A DNA stretch of 64,000 nt from an uncultured Christensenellaceae bacterium (lineage in GTDB: Bacteria; Bacillota; Clostridia; Christensenellales; UBA3700). This document shows, piece by piece, positions 24,735 through 34,282 of this stretch. The number at the start of each line of letters is the position of its first letter. The stretch's first letter is position 1. The stretch spans positions 98,452 to 162,451 of the forward strand of contig CALWKW010000004.1 of NCBI GenBank assembly GCA_944381365.1. Reading direction: 5' to 3'. The position numbers and the translations under genes are program-made. The notes beneath the pieces were generated by a model. It was not told the DNA's origin and ran no database searches. It worked only from the letters and a program-made list of their open reading frames with translations.

Positions 24735-25706
24735 ATGGACAAAGGAACACTTTTATCTTTTAGACCACAAATCAAAGTAATTGATGCTACATTGAGAGAC
24801 GGAGGCTTGGTAAACGATTTTTATTTTGAAGACGATTTTGTAAAAAAACTCTATCAGACAAATATTCAAGCCGGTGTAGATTATATGGAATTCGGTTATA
24901 AGGCATCCAAGGATATTTTTGACAAATCAAAATACGGCAAATGGAAATTCTGTGACGAAAAAGACATAAGAGATATCGTAGGCGACAATAATACCGACCT
25001 TAAGATATCGGTAATGGCAGATGTAGGCAGAACAGACCTCGAAAAGGATATATTGCCCAAAGACGAAAGCGTAATCGATATGGTGAGAGTAGCAAGTTAT
25101 GTAAATACAATACCTGCCGCTATCGATATGGTAGAGCATTGTGCAAAAAAAGGTTATGAAACAACCGTAAATATCATGGCTATTTCACACTCAAACGACA
25201 GCGATTTGGAGCAAGTACTCGATCTTATCGGAAACAGCCCCGCTGACGGAATATACATTGTAGACAGCTACGGCTCATTGTACCCCGAGCAAATCAGAAG
25301 AATTGCCGATAAATATCTTAATATAGCGGCAAAATACAATAAGTATGTCGGTATTCATGCTCACAACAACCAGCAGCTTGCTTTTGCAAACACTATCGAT
25401 GCGGTAGCTTGCGGAGTAAACTATCTCGATGCTACGGTAAACAGCCTCGGCAGAGGAGCAGGCAACTGTCCTTTGGAATTGCTTTTAGGATTTCTTAAAA
25501 ATCCTAAATACAAATTGTATCCTGTGCTTAAGTTTATAGAAGAAGAGATGCTCAAGCTCAAGGAAAACGGACTTGTATGGGGCTATGACATACCTTATCT
25601 TATCACAGGAGTATTGGACAGACACCCTTCGGGAGCGATAGATTGCATCAAGAAAAAGCGTACTGATTATGCAAATATTTATCAAGAGCTTTTGGGCTTG
25701 GAATAA
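24735..25706 (+). CDS. HMGL-like aldolase (4-hydroxy-2-oxovalerate aldolase/HMG-CoA lyase fold)
   Basis: A 323-residue TIM-barrel enzyme of the DRE-metallolyase group. The signature is DATLRDGGLVNDFYF (about 17-31; LRDGG in place of the usual LRDG plus), YMEFGYKAS, and the metal-binding HxHNN in GIHAHNNQQLAF (about 212-223). The sequence ends after the barrel, without the communication domain of full DmpG enzymes and without a LeuA regulatory domain. So it probably performs a retro-aldol or aldol reaction on a 2-oxoacid, substrate unknown. AAGGAG precedes ATG 24735, and it has its own promoter and terminator. It lies between his and ilv genes but is not clearly part of either. Confidence 0.75.
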   Translation: MDKGTLLSFRPQIKVIDATLRDGGLVNDFYFEDDFVKKLYQTNIQAGVDYMEFGYKASKDIFDKSKYGKWKFCDEKDIRDIVGDNNTDLKISVMADVGRTDLEKDILPKDESVIDMVRVASYVNTIPAAIDMVEHCAKKGYETTVNIMAISHSNDSDLEQVLDLIGNSPADGIYIVDSYGSLYPEQIRRIADKYLNIAAKYNKYVGIHAHNNQQLAFANTIDAVACGVNYLDATVNSLGRGAGNCPLELLLGFLKNPKYKLYPVLKFIEEEMLKLKENGLVWGYDIPYLITGVLDRHPSGAIDCIKKKRTDYANIYQELLGLE

Positions 25707-25775
25707 AAAGTCTTGAATGCTGAAAATCTTTGAAAGCAAAACAAATATACTGATTAATAAAATATTATAATATTT

Positions 25776-25809
25776 AGAGCGAAGCAATTTGTAGTTTCGC
25801 TCTTTTTTA
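25776..25809 (+). terminator. Intrinsic terminator after the aldolase gene
   Basis: AGAGCGAA at 25776-25783 pairs with TTCGCTCT at 25796-25803, followed by T's. Confidence 0.85.
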
Positions 25810-25839
25810 TTTGATTGAGATATGATTTTTGCAATATAA

Positions 25840-25869
25840 TTGACAGAATGAGTAATTGTGTAATAAAAT
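25840..25869 (+). promoter_or_regulatory. Putative promoter of the AAA-like membrane gene
   Basis: TTGACA at 25840-25845, 18 bases, TAAAAT at 25864-25869; the ATG is 20 bases further. Confidence 0.6.
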
Positions 25870-25888
25870 TTTAATAGGTACAAGGCGT

Positions 25889-27547
25889 ATGAAAATAAAA
25901 AGCAGATTTATAAGCAAAACTTTTTGGTTTGGTTTTTTAAAGGTAATTTTTATTACCTTCGGAGCTTTGTTTGTCCTTAGTATGCTCAACAATGGTTCGG
26001 CTCTCGACACCATTGCTTTGCGTATGCCTACTTCGCTGAAAAGTTTTTCTATTCATCCCTTGTCATGGCTTGTGCTTGCGGTATTTGTGACGGATATCAT
26101 GTATGCCTTTATGGCAGCGAATGTCGTAAAATACATCAAGCGAAAATACAAGACAAAAAAAGAAAAATACGGCAAAATCTGGTCAGGTATCTTTATCGGA
26201 GCTTGGATTGTAGGTTCTATACTTTTGGTGACTATCTATTATTTTGCAAATACGCATAGTAATACTCGTTCTTTTACATGGGCAGATTTACTCAATATCT
26301 ACTATACTTTGGCATTTTATGCGGTATTGTTTGTGGCTTTTTTGATATTGGAGTTGATTATAGAATGGCTTTATCAGAAAATAAGTTTTAAAGTAGAATC
26401 CAAAAAAATCTTTACAAAAGACAAGACGGGAAAATTCAAAGTCGCAGGGTTTAAGGGAAACGGCACCGTCTTTCCAAAACTCAACGGTATTGACCGCACT
26501 TTTGAAAATTATAAAGAGGACTTCAGCTTTCAGGAAATCAATCTCGAGGAGTTTTGCAACAATTTTTGCAATTATCTTTGGAGAAATAAAAAGTATTATA
26601 CACTCGCCACTGTTCAGGCTTTTGTAAGTGCTTTGGCAAATACGAGATTTATTATTTTAAGAGGCAATCACGAAGATGTGAATTGTACGGATTTGCCCAA
26701 GTTTTTTGCCAAATTCGTGGGAGGGGACAGCACCGAAATCGAGGTGGCTCCTACATGGAGAGACGAAAAAGACCTTATAGGGTTTTACAACGATTATTCA
26801 AAGACTTTCCATGCTACGCAGTTTTTGGTGGCGGTATATCGCAGTACTTATAAGACAAATACGATGAATTTGATTGTTATGGACGAAATAAACAATGCCA
26901 GAGTAGAAAAATACTTTGCTCCCATACTCAATCAGATAAACAGCGATAAGAAAGTAATAGATATTCAATCCAACATAAAGGACGATAAATATCCTTTGAA
27001 TGCACCTTTCGGACTTTTGGATTGTGCAGACAATAATTGGTTTATAGGTATAGAAGTCAGGGATGACAGCAAATATCGCATACCTGAAAAGGTCTACGGA
27101 CTTGCGTGTGTGGTCGATGTCAGAATGACAAAAGTCGAAGAAAAAGTAGATTATGTCAAGCCCATGCCAATGAATTATCTGTCTTTCATAAAGGCAAAAA
27201 AGCTTGCTTTGGAAAATGAAGTAATAGAGCAGGACGAGATAAAATTTATAGACAAATTGTGCAAGTTTATGAATGAGCATTTTGTGCCTCTTGACAGAGA
27301 CGCAAGAGAAAACAAGTACAAAAACTTCCTCAAAATGTTTTATGCGTGCGGCGGAAACAAAAAAATCGGTGTCAACAAAAATCTGTTTTCTTTGCTCACG
27401 AGTTATCTTGACGACAGTTCGATTGCAGTATCAAAAAAAGACCTTAAATTCCTAAAATCAAGACTTATAGAAAGCTCTAATAATTACGATATGGCAGAGA
27501 GTATAGGGATTGTCGATAAAATGATTGAAAGCATGGGAAAAGAATAA
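25889..27547 (+). CDS. Membrane protein with degenerate McrB-like AAA+ domain
   Basis: A 552-residue protein of unknown function. Four predicted membrane segments lie at about 12-33, 57-78, 98-119 and 136-161. The cytoplasmic part (about 240-412) follows the McrB AAA+ plan: FIILRGNHEDVNCTDLPKFF (253-272) sits where the P-loop should be but has no GxxGxGK[ST]; APTWRDEKDLIGFYN (287-301) matches the McrB-type [PW]xWxDxxDLxGxYN block; Walker B NLIVMDEIN (327-335) is intact and is followed by NARVEKYF; WFIGIEVRDD (384-393) replaces the sensor-1 GTVNxD; VYGLACVVD replaces the LDRA arginine-finger segment. ATP hydrolysis is therefore unlikely. The start ATG 25889 has AAGG upstream. It stands alone, between a terminator and the ilv genes. 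The fold assignment is mine from motif order; the function is open. Confidence 0.65.
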   Translation: MKIKSRFISKTFWFGFLKVIFITFGALFVLSMLNNGSALDTIALRMPTSLKSFSIHPLSWLVLAVFVTDIMYAFMAANVVKYIKRKYKTKKEKYGKIWSGIFIGAWIVGSILLVTIYYFANTHSNTRSFTWADLLNIYYTLAFYAVLFVAFLILELIIEWLYQKISFKVESKKIFTKDKTGKFKVAGFKGNGTVFPKLNGIDRTFENYKEDFSFQEINLEEFCNNFCNYLWRNKKYYTLATVQAFVSALANTRFIILRGNHEDVNCTDLPKFFAKFVGGDSTEIEVAPTWRDEKDLIGFYNDYSKTFHATQFLVAVYRSTYKTNTMNLIVMDEINNARVEKYFAPILNQINSDKKVIDIQSNIKDDKYPLNAPFGLLDCADNNWFIGIEVRDDSKYRIPEKVYGLACVVDVRMTKVEEKVDYVKPMPMNYLSFIKAKKLALENEVIEQDEIKFIDKLCKFMNEHFVPLDRDARENKYKNFLKMFYACGGNKKIGVNKNLFSLLTSYLDDSSIAVSKKDLKFLKSRLIESSNNYDMAESIGIVDKMIESMGKE

Positions 27548-27623
27548 AAATTCACTTGCTTTCAAATCACTTAAAAATGTAGCTTTCGATATGTGTATTT
27601 TTATAAAAAAAATAAATATATAC

Positions 27624-27652
27624 TTGACTTTTTGCCTAAGATATTCTATTAT
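27624..27652 (+). promoter_or_regulatory. Putative promoter of the ilv genes
   Basis: TTGACT at 27624-27629, 17 bases, TATTAT at 27647-27652. The leader is only about 17 bases and contains GGAG before ATG 27676, which leaves no room for a T-box or peptide attenuator. Confidence 0.65.
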
Positions 27653-27675
27653 ATATATAATTTTATGGAGATTGT

Positions 27676-29334
27676 ATGAAACTCAACGGATCACAAATAT
27701 TAATTGAATCATTACTCGAACAAGGCGTAGATAAAATTTTCGGTTACCCGGGCGGTGCTGTATTGAATATCTATGACGCTTTGTATGCTTACAGCGATAA
27801 GATTACTCATGTTCTCACAGCACACGAACAAGGTGCTGCTCATGCTGCTGACGGCTATGCCAGAGCTACGGGAAAAGTAGGCGTTGTTTTGGCTACTTCC
27901 GGTCCAGGAGCTACAAACCTTATCACAGGTATCGCTACTGCTTATATGGACAGCGTGCCTATGGTGGCTATTACGGGAAATGTAGGTACAAGCCTTATCG
28001 GTCTTGACTCTTTCCAAGAAGTTTATATCGCAGGTATCACTATGCCTATCACAAAACATAATTTCGTGGTACGCAAAGTAGAAGAATTGCATGATGTGAT
28101 GAGAGAAGCTTTCAGAATAGCTCAGAGCGGAAGACCCGGTCCCGTATTGGTGGATATCCCCAAAGATGTTACTTCCAATGTTTGCGAATTTACGGCTATG
28201 CCCAAGGTTTTGCCTGATGCTTATGTGCAGGCAAGCGAAGAATCTATAAAGGCTGCTGCCGATATGATAAACAGTTCTAAGCGTCCCGCTATATTGTTTG
28301 GCGGCGGTGTGCTTATTTCTGGTGCAGAAAAAGAATTGCTCGAACTTATGACAAAAGTACAAATACCCGCTACTCATACTCTTATGGCGGCAGGTGTTTT
28401 GGGATATGGCGAAAAGCTTAATCTCGGTCTTATAGGTATGCACGGAAGTATGTCTGCGGGCAGAGCTATTGCAAACAGCGACCTTGTTATTGCAGTCGGC
28501 ACAAGATTTTCTGACAGAGTAGCTACCGATAAAGACAGATTCATAAGAGAGGCCAAAGTAATACATATCGATATCGATGCCGCTGAAATCAACAAGAATG
28601 TAAGCTGTGATTTGAGTGTAATCGGAGATGTAAAAGAAGTGCTTTCAAAATTGTTGCCTTTGGTAAAGAAAGCAAATCACGATGAATGGCTCAAACAAAT
28701 CGAAGATTGGAAACAATACGATTACAAGCCCAAGGATATAGAAGGAGTATTGAGACCTCATCAGGTTATTCAGGCGATATCTGACGAAATAGGCGAGAAC
28801 GGCATCATTGTCACTGATGTAGGACAACATCAGATGTGGGCTGCTCAATACAGCAAGCGTACTCAGCCCAGAAGCTTCCTTACATCAGGCGGTTTGGGTA
28901 CTATGGGTTATGGCTACGGTGCCGCTATCGGTGCTCAGACAGCTTTCCCCGACAGAAAAGTGGCTCATATCACAGGTGACGGTTCTTTCCACATGAACCT
29001 CAATGAGTTGTGTACGAGCGTAAGCTATAATCTTCCTATCGTAAGCATTGTTCTCAACAACAATGTTTTGGGTATGGTAAGACAATGGCAGACTCAATTC
29101 TACGGCAAGAGATATTCTCAGACTACTTTGGAAAGAGCTACCGACTATGTAAAGCTTGCAGAAGCTTTTGGCGGTAAAGGTTTTAGAGCGACCACTCTTG
29201 ACGAACTCAAAAAGGCTCTTAAAGACGCTTATGCAAGCAAGAAGCCTTGTATCATCGAAGCTGTTATCGACAGGGACGAAAAGGTTTTGCCTATGATTCC
29301 CCCCGGACAGACTATTGACGAAATTGTTATGTAA
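27676..29334 (+). CDS. ilvB: Acetolactate synthase, large (catalytic) subunit
   Basis: ThDP- and FAD-dependent enzyme, 552 residues, that makes acetolactate or acetohydroxybutyrate. Motifs: GYPGGAVLNIYDAL with catalytic Glu in LTAHEQGAAHAADGYAR, GVVLATSGPGATN, and the thiamine-diphosphate/Mg motif GDGSFHMNLNELCTSV, then NNNVLGMVRQWQ. The N-terminus is that of anabolic AHAS. No small regulatory subunit gene (ilvN/ilvH) follows; it may be elsewhere. First gene of the ilv set. Confidence 0.94.
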   Translation: MKLNGSQILIESLLEQGVDKIFGYPGGAVLNIYDALYAYSDKITHVLTAHEQGAAHAADGYARATGKVGVVLATSGPGATNLITGIATAYMDSVPMVAITGNVGTSLIGLDSFQEVYIAGITMPITKHNFVVRKVEELHDVMREAFRIAQSGRPGPVLVDIPKDVTSNVCEFTAMPKVLPDAYVQASEESIKAAADMINSSKRPAILFGGGVLISGAEKELLELMTKVQIPATHTLMAAGVLGYGEKLNLGLIGMHGSMSAGRAIANSDLVIAVGTRFSDRVATDKDRFIREAKVIHIDIDAAEINKNVSCDLSVIGDVKEVLSKLLPLVKKANHDEWLKQIEDWKQYDYKPKDIEGVLRPHQVIQAISDEIGENGIIVTDVGQHQMWAAQYSKRTQPRSFLTSGGLGTMGYGYGAAIGAQTAFPDRKVAHITGDGSFHMNLNELCTSVSYNLPIVSIVLNNNVLGMVRQWQTQFYGKRYSQTTLERATDYVKLAEAFGGKGFRATTLDELKKALKDAYASKKPCIIEAVIDRDEKVLPMIPPGQTIDEIVM

Positions 29335-29338
29335 TTAA

Positions 29339-30388
<1,050 letters not shown>

Positions 30389-30409
30389 GTTTTTTGACAG
30401 GTTATATCG

Positions 30410-30436
30410 AGTCGTCTTGCCGAGTGCAAGACGACT
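30410..30436 (+). terminator. Hairpin after ilvC without a clear T-run
   Basis: AGTCGTCTTGC at 30410-30420 pairs perfectly with GCAAGACGACT at 30426-30436. TATAATATAG follows instead of T's, so it may protect or process the mRNA rather than stop transcription. Confidence 0.55.
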
Positions 30437-30458
30437 TATAATATAGTTTATCCCAAAA

Positions 30459-30486
30459 AATAAGCCGTTTTTATAAATGGCTTATT
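30459..30486 (+). terminator. Second hairpin in the ilvC-ilvD gap
   Basis: AATAAGCC at 30459-30466 pairs with GGCTTATT at 30479-30486; CTTAAATTTTTTAT follows. It is a possible partial terminator just before ilvD. Confidence 0.5.
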
Positions 30487-30518
30487 CTTAAATTTTTTAT
30501 TATAAAAGAGGTAATATT

Positions 30519-32183
30519 ATGGCATTGAGAAGTAAATATTTGACAAGCGGTGTAGAGACTGCACCTCAGAGATCATTGTTGTATGCATGCGGATTTACAA
30601 AAGAGGAACTTGACAGACCTCTTATCGGTGTAGTATCTGCTCACAGCGATATCGTTCCCGGACATATCAATCTTGATAAAATTACCGAAGCTGTAAAGGC
30701 TGGCGTAAGACTTGCAGGCGGTACTCCTATTATGGTACCTTCCATAGGCGTCTGCGATGGTATTGCTATGGGACATTTGGGAATGAAATATTCGCTTGCT
30801 TCAAGAGAATTGATTGCTGACAGTGTAGAGACAATGGCTATGGCACATTGTTTTGACGGTCTCGTACTTGTACCCAACTGCGACAAGATTGTCCCCGGTA
30901 TGGTTATGGCAGCCGTAAGACTTAATATTCCTGCGGTAGTAGTGAGCGGTGGCCCTATGATGGCAGGTATGGTAGGCGGTTGTGAAACTTCTTTGTCAAA
31001 GATGTTTGAAGCTGTCGGTGCCAGAAAAGCTAATATTATCGATGACAAACAACTTCTCGAATTCGAAGAAAATTGTTGTCCTACTTGCGGTTCTTGCTCA
31101 GGTATGTACACAGCAAACTCAATGAACTGCTTGTGTGAAGCGATTGGTATCGCACTTCCCGGAAATGGTACTATTCCTGCCGTTATGAGCGGAAGAATAG
31201 CACTTGCAAAGCATGCAGGTATGGCAATCATGGATTTGGTAAACAAGGGTATTAAAGCAAGAGATATCATCAACAAGACTTCTATTCGCAATGCACTTGC
31301 ATGCGATATGGCACTCGGTTGTTCAAGCAACAGCGTATTGCATTTGCTTGCTATCGCAAACGAAGCAGGTTGCCCTCTTGACCTTGAGACTATCAATGAG
31401 ATTAGTGCAAAGACTCCCAATCTTTGTCATCTTGCTCCTGCCGGTCCTACACACATGCAGGATTTGAATGCTGCGGGCGGTGTTCAGGCAGTATTGAGCG
31501 AACTTGCAAAGAAAAATCTTATCGATACTTCCGCTATCACTGCTACGGGAAAGAATGTAGGAGAGAATATCAAGGGTGCTTATGTCAAGAATTATGACAT
31601 CATAAGACCTATTGACAAACCTTATAGCGAAACAGGCGGTATTGCTATTCTTTGGGGCAATATTGCTAAAAACGGCTGTGTAGTAAAGAGAAGTGCCGTA
31701 GCTCCCGAAATGCTCAAGCATACAGGCCCTGCAAGAGTGTTCGATTGTGAAGACGATGCTATCAAATCAATTTATGCAGGAGAAATTAAACCCGGAGATG
31801 TAGTGGTAATCAGATATGAAGGTCCCAAAGGCGGTCCCGGCATGAGAGAAATGCTCAATCCTACCTCTGCACTTGCAGGAATGAAACTTGACAAATGCGT
31901 AGCATTGATTACTGACGGAAGATTCTCGGGTGCGTCCAGAGGAGCTTCTATCGGACATGTATCTCCCGAAGCTGCTGAAGGCGGCGAGATAGCTCTTGTA
32001 AAAGAAGGCGATATCGTAGAAATCGATATTCCAAACAATTCAGTGAATATCAAAGTAAGCGAAAAAGAGCTTGAAGAGAGAAGAAAAAATCTTAAGGAAA
32101 GAGAACCCAATATCAAGTCAGGTTGGCTTGCAAGATATGCAAGACTCGTCACGAGTGCAGACAAGGGTGCTATCCTCAAATAA
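30519..32183 (+). CDS. ilvD: Dihydroxy-acid dehydratase
   Basis: Iron-sulfur dehydratase of branched-chain amino acid synthesis, 554 residues. Cluster-binding cysteines are in [10 protein letters not shown] (about 121-130) and [19 protein letters not shown] (about 190-208). [22 protein letters not shown] and [11 protein letters not shown] are also diagnostic. AGAGGT lies before ATG 30519. Confidence 0.97.
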   Translation: MALRSKYLTSGVETAPQRSLLYACGFTKEELDRPLIGVVSAHSDIVPGHINLDKITEAVKAGVRLAGGTPIMVPSIGVCDGIAMGHLGMKYSLASRELIADSVETMAMAHCFDGLVLVPNCDKIVPGMVMAAVRLNIPAVVVSGGPMMAGMVGGCETSLSKMFEAVGARKANIIDDKQLLEFEENCCPTCGSCSGMYTANSMNCLCEAIGIALPGNGTIPAVMSGRIALAKHAGMAIMDLVNKGIKARDIINKTSIRNALACDMALGCSSNSVLHLLAIANEAGCPLDLETINEISAKTPNLCHLAPAGPTHMQDLNAAGGVQAVLSELAKKNLIDTSAITATGKNVGENIKGAYVKNYDIIRPIDKPYSETGGIAILWGNIAKNGCVVKRSAVAPEMLKHTGPARVFDCEDDAIKSIYAGEIKPGDVVVIRYEGPKGGPGMREMLNPTSALAGMKLDKCVALITDGRFSGASRGASIGHVSPEAAEGGEIALVKEGDIVEIDIPNNSVNIKVSEKELEERRKNLKEREPNIKSGWLARYARLVTSADKGAILK

Positions 32184-32231
32184 TTTAATTAATTAAAAAA
32201 GAAAAAGAAAAAGGAAAATAGGTATAATAGA

Positions 32232-33425
32232 ATGTTGACATTAGACAAAGTATATCATGCCTCTTATGTTCTCAAAGAGGCAATAAGAGAAACAGATATA
32301 ATTTATGCTCCAAAACTCAAGGCAGGTGCTGATATATATCTGAAGACAGAGAACTTGCAAGTTACCGGTTCATTCAAGGTAAGAGGTGCTTATTACAAGA
32401 TATCTCAACTCAGCGAAGAAGAAAAGAAAAAAGGCGTTATTGCGTGCTCGGCAGGAAACCACGCTCAAGGCGTTGCGTTGGCTGCTAGAAAAAACGGTAT
32501 TAAGTCTTTGATTTGCTTGCCTGACGGTGCTCCTATATCAAAGGTAGAAGCTACCAGAAGTTATGGTGCAGATATTTGTCTTGTTCAGGGCGTGTATGAC
32601 GATGCATACAACAAGGCTTTGCAACTCAAAGAGGAAAAAGGCTATACATTCATACATCCTTTCAATGATCCCGATGTAATAGCAGGACAAGGAACAATCG
32701 GTCTTGAAGTGCTCAATCAACTTAGCGATGTAGATGCTATTGTAGTACCCATCGGCGGTGGCGGTCTTTGTGCAGGTGTCGCCTTTGCAGCAAAATCATT
32801 AAAGCCCGAGATAAAGATTTACGGTGTACAGGCAAGTGGTGCTCCCAGCATGTTCAAGTCTTTTAAAGAGCATAAGATTTCAAAGCTTGATACTGTACAT
32901 ACGATAGCTGACGGTATTGCCGTAAAAGAACCGGGTGATTTGACATTCGAGCTTATATCTAAGTATGTAGACGATATCGTTACGGTCAACGATGACGAAA
33001 TATCTGCCGCTATACTTGCCCTTATCGAACAGCATAAGATGGTAGCAGAAGGTGCAGGTGCTGTATCTGTCGCTGCTGCAATGTTTGGCAAAATACCTAC
33101 TGACGGCAAAAAAGTATGTTGTATAGTATCTGGCGGTAATATTGATGTCACTATCTTGTCAAGAGTAATAAGAAGAGGTCTTCAGATGGGCGGAAGAAAC
33201 TATCTCGTCACGCTTGAACTCGAAGACAAACCCGGACAGCTCACACAGGTATCGAGTATTATATCCAAGCTCGGCGGAAATGTAATTTCCATACATCACG
33301 AGCGTTCAAATGAGGGTAGCGATGTCAACGGATGTTTCTTAAGAATTCAGATAGAGACAAGAAACTTTGACCATATCAACAAAATCAAAAAAGAACTTAC
33401 TGACGCAGGATTCAAAATTATTTGA
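32232..33425 (+). CDS. ilvA: Threonine ammonia-lyase with C-terminal ACT domain
   Basis: PLP enzyme, 397 residues, that turns threonine into 2-oxobutyrate and ammonia. The PLP lysine is in TGSFKVRGAYYK (about 45-56), SAGNHAQGVALAA binds phosphate, and PIGGGGLCAGVAFA is the glycine-rich loop. The end (about 325-397) is a single ACT domain with KPGQLTQVSSIISKLGGNV. The length and single ACT resemble the catabolic/short TdcB-like class, but its place among ilv genes argues for a role in isoleucine synthesis. ridA follows after 28 bases. Confidence 0.94.
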   Translation: MLTLDKVYHASYVLKEAIRETDIIYAPKLKAGADIYLKTENLQVTGSFKVRGAYYKISQLSEEEKKKGVIACSAGNHAQGVALAARKNGIKSLICLPDGAPISKVEATRSYGADICLVQGVYDDAYNKALQLKEEKGYTFIHPFNDPDVIAGQGTIGLEVLNQLSDVDAIVVPIGGGGLCAGVAFAAKSLKPEIKIYGVQASGAPSMFKSFKEHKISKLDTVHTIADGIAVKEPGDLTFELISKYVDDIVTVNDDEISAAILALIEQHKMVAEGAGAVSVAAAMFGKIPTDGKKVCCIVSGGNIDVTILSRVIRRGLQMGGRNYLVTLELEDKPGQLTQVSSIISKLGGNVISIHHERSNEGSDVNGCFLRIQIETRNFDHINKIKKELTDAGFKII

Positions 33426-33453
33426 TTTTGCGACAGACAAAAGGAGATTATTT

Positions 33454-33825
33454 ATGAAAGTAGTAAGCACAGAAAAAGCACCTTCAGCAATCGGACCTTA
33501 TTCTCAGGCAATTATAAGCGGAGGAATGGTATATACTTCGGGACAGATAGCTATCAATCCCGAGACAGGCAATATCGAGGCAAAGACAATCGAAGAGCAG
33601 ACTCATCAGGTTTGCAAAAACATTGTAGAGCTTTTAAAGGCAAGCGGTACTTCTATCGACAAAGTAGTCAAGACAGTTTGTTTTTTGGCTGATATGAATG
33701 ATTTTGCGGCTTTCAACAATATTTATGCTCAATACTTTACATCAAAGCCTGCAAGATCATGTGTGGCAGTAAAGACATTGCCCAAGAATGTTTTGGTAGA
33801 AATCGATACAATTACTGAAATCTGA
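33454..33825 (+). CDS. ridA: RidA family enamine/imine deaminase
   Basis: A 123-residue trimeric enzyme that hydrolyses reactive enamine/imine intermediates such as 2-aminoacrylate, which threonine/serine dehydratases release. Motifs: APSAIGPYSQAI, TSGQIAI and, near the end, the substrate-binding arginine in KPARSCVAVKTLPKNVLVEID. AAAGGAG sets ATG 33454; the longer frame from 33367 overlaps ilvA. Location directly after ilvA fits its role. Confidence 0.95.
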   Translation: MKVVSTEKAPSAIGPYSQAIISGGMVYTSGQIAINPETGNIEAKTIEEQTHQVCKNIVELLKASGTSIDKVVKTVCFLADMNDFAAFNNIYAQYFTSKPARSCVAVKTLPKNVLVEIDTITEI

Positions 33826-33846
33826 TAAGAAGATATTTTGATATCT

Positions 33847-33878
33847 AAAAGAGAAGAAAATCCTTTCTTCTCTTTTTT
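33847..33878 (+). terminator. Terminator of the ilv-ridA genes
   Basis: AAAAGAGAAGAAA at 33847-33859 pairs with TTTCTTCTCTTTT at 33864-33876, with a T-run. Confidence 0.9.
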
Positions 33879-34242
33879 ATTTATCGTGAGTATAAGACAA
33901 GATAAGTATATTAAATTTGATAAAATATCATTATTATAATATTGACAAAATCATTCAGACAAATTATATAGATAATTGATTTAAAGTTTTATTTGCTTAT
34001 TTATATTTTATTAATAAAGACATGGTAAAAGGCTTTTAAAGGCTTATTTTTACAAATAACGAATTCTCTATATAAATTTTATTATAATAAAAAATATACA
34101 TCTTAAAAAGCTTGTAAGAGGCTTTAAGAGACAAATACAATATTGGTATAATAATGTTTATATTGATTAAAAGATAGATGTCTTATTGTAAATGCAAAAA
34201 CAATGTGGCCTTTAATATTTTAAGGGATAGAATAAAAAGGAT
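33879..34242. other. Non-coding AT-rich gap between convergent genes
   Basis: About 360 bases without a supported gene on either strand. The motif AGGCTTT(T)AA recurs three times (near 34030, 34038 and 34120) without an evident structure. Nothing else recognised. Confidence 0.5.
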
Positions 34243-34274
34243 AAAAAAGATGCGGCTTAATCGCCGCATCTTTT
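34243..34274 (-). terminator. Terminator of the MMPL gene
   Basis: AAAAGATGCGGC at 34245-34256 pairs with GCCGCATCTTTT at 34263-34274; on the minus strand the hairpin is followed by T's. Confidence 0.88.
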
Positions 34275-34282
34275 AATGATTA

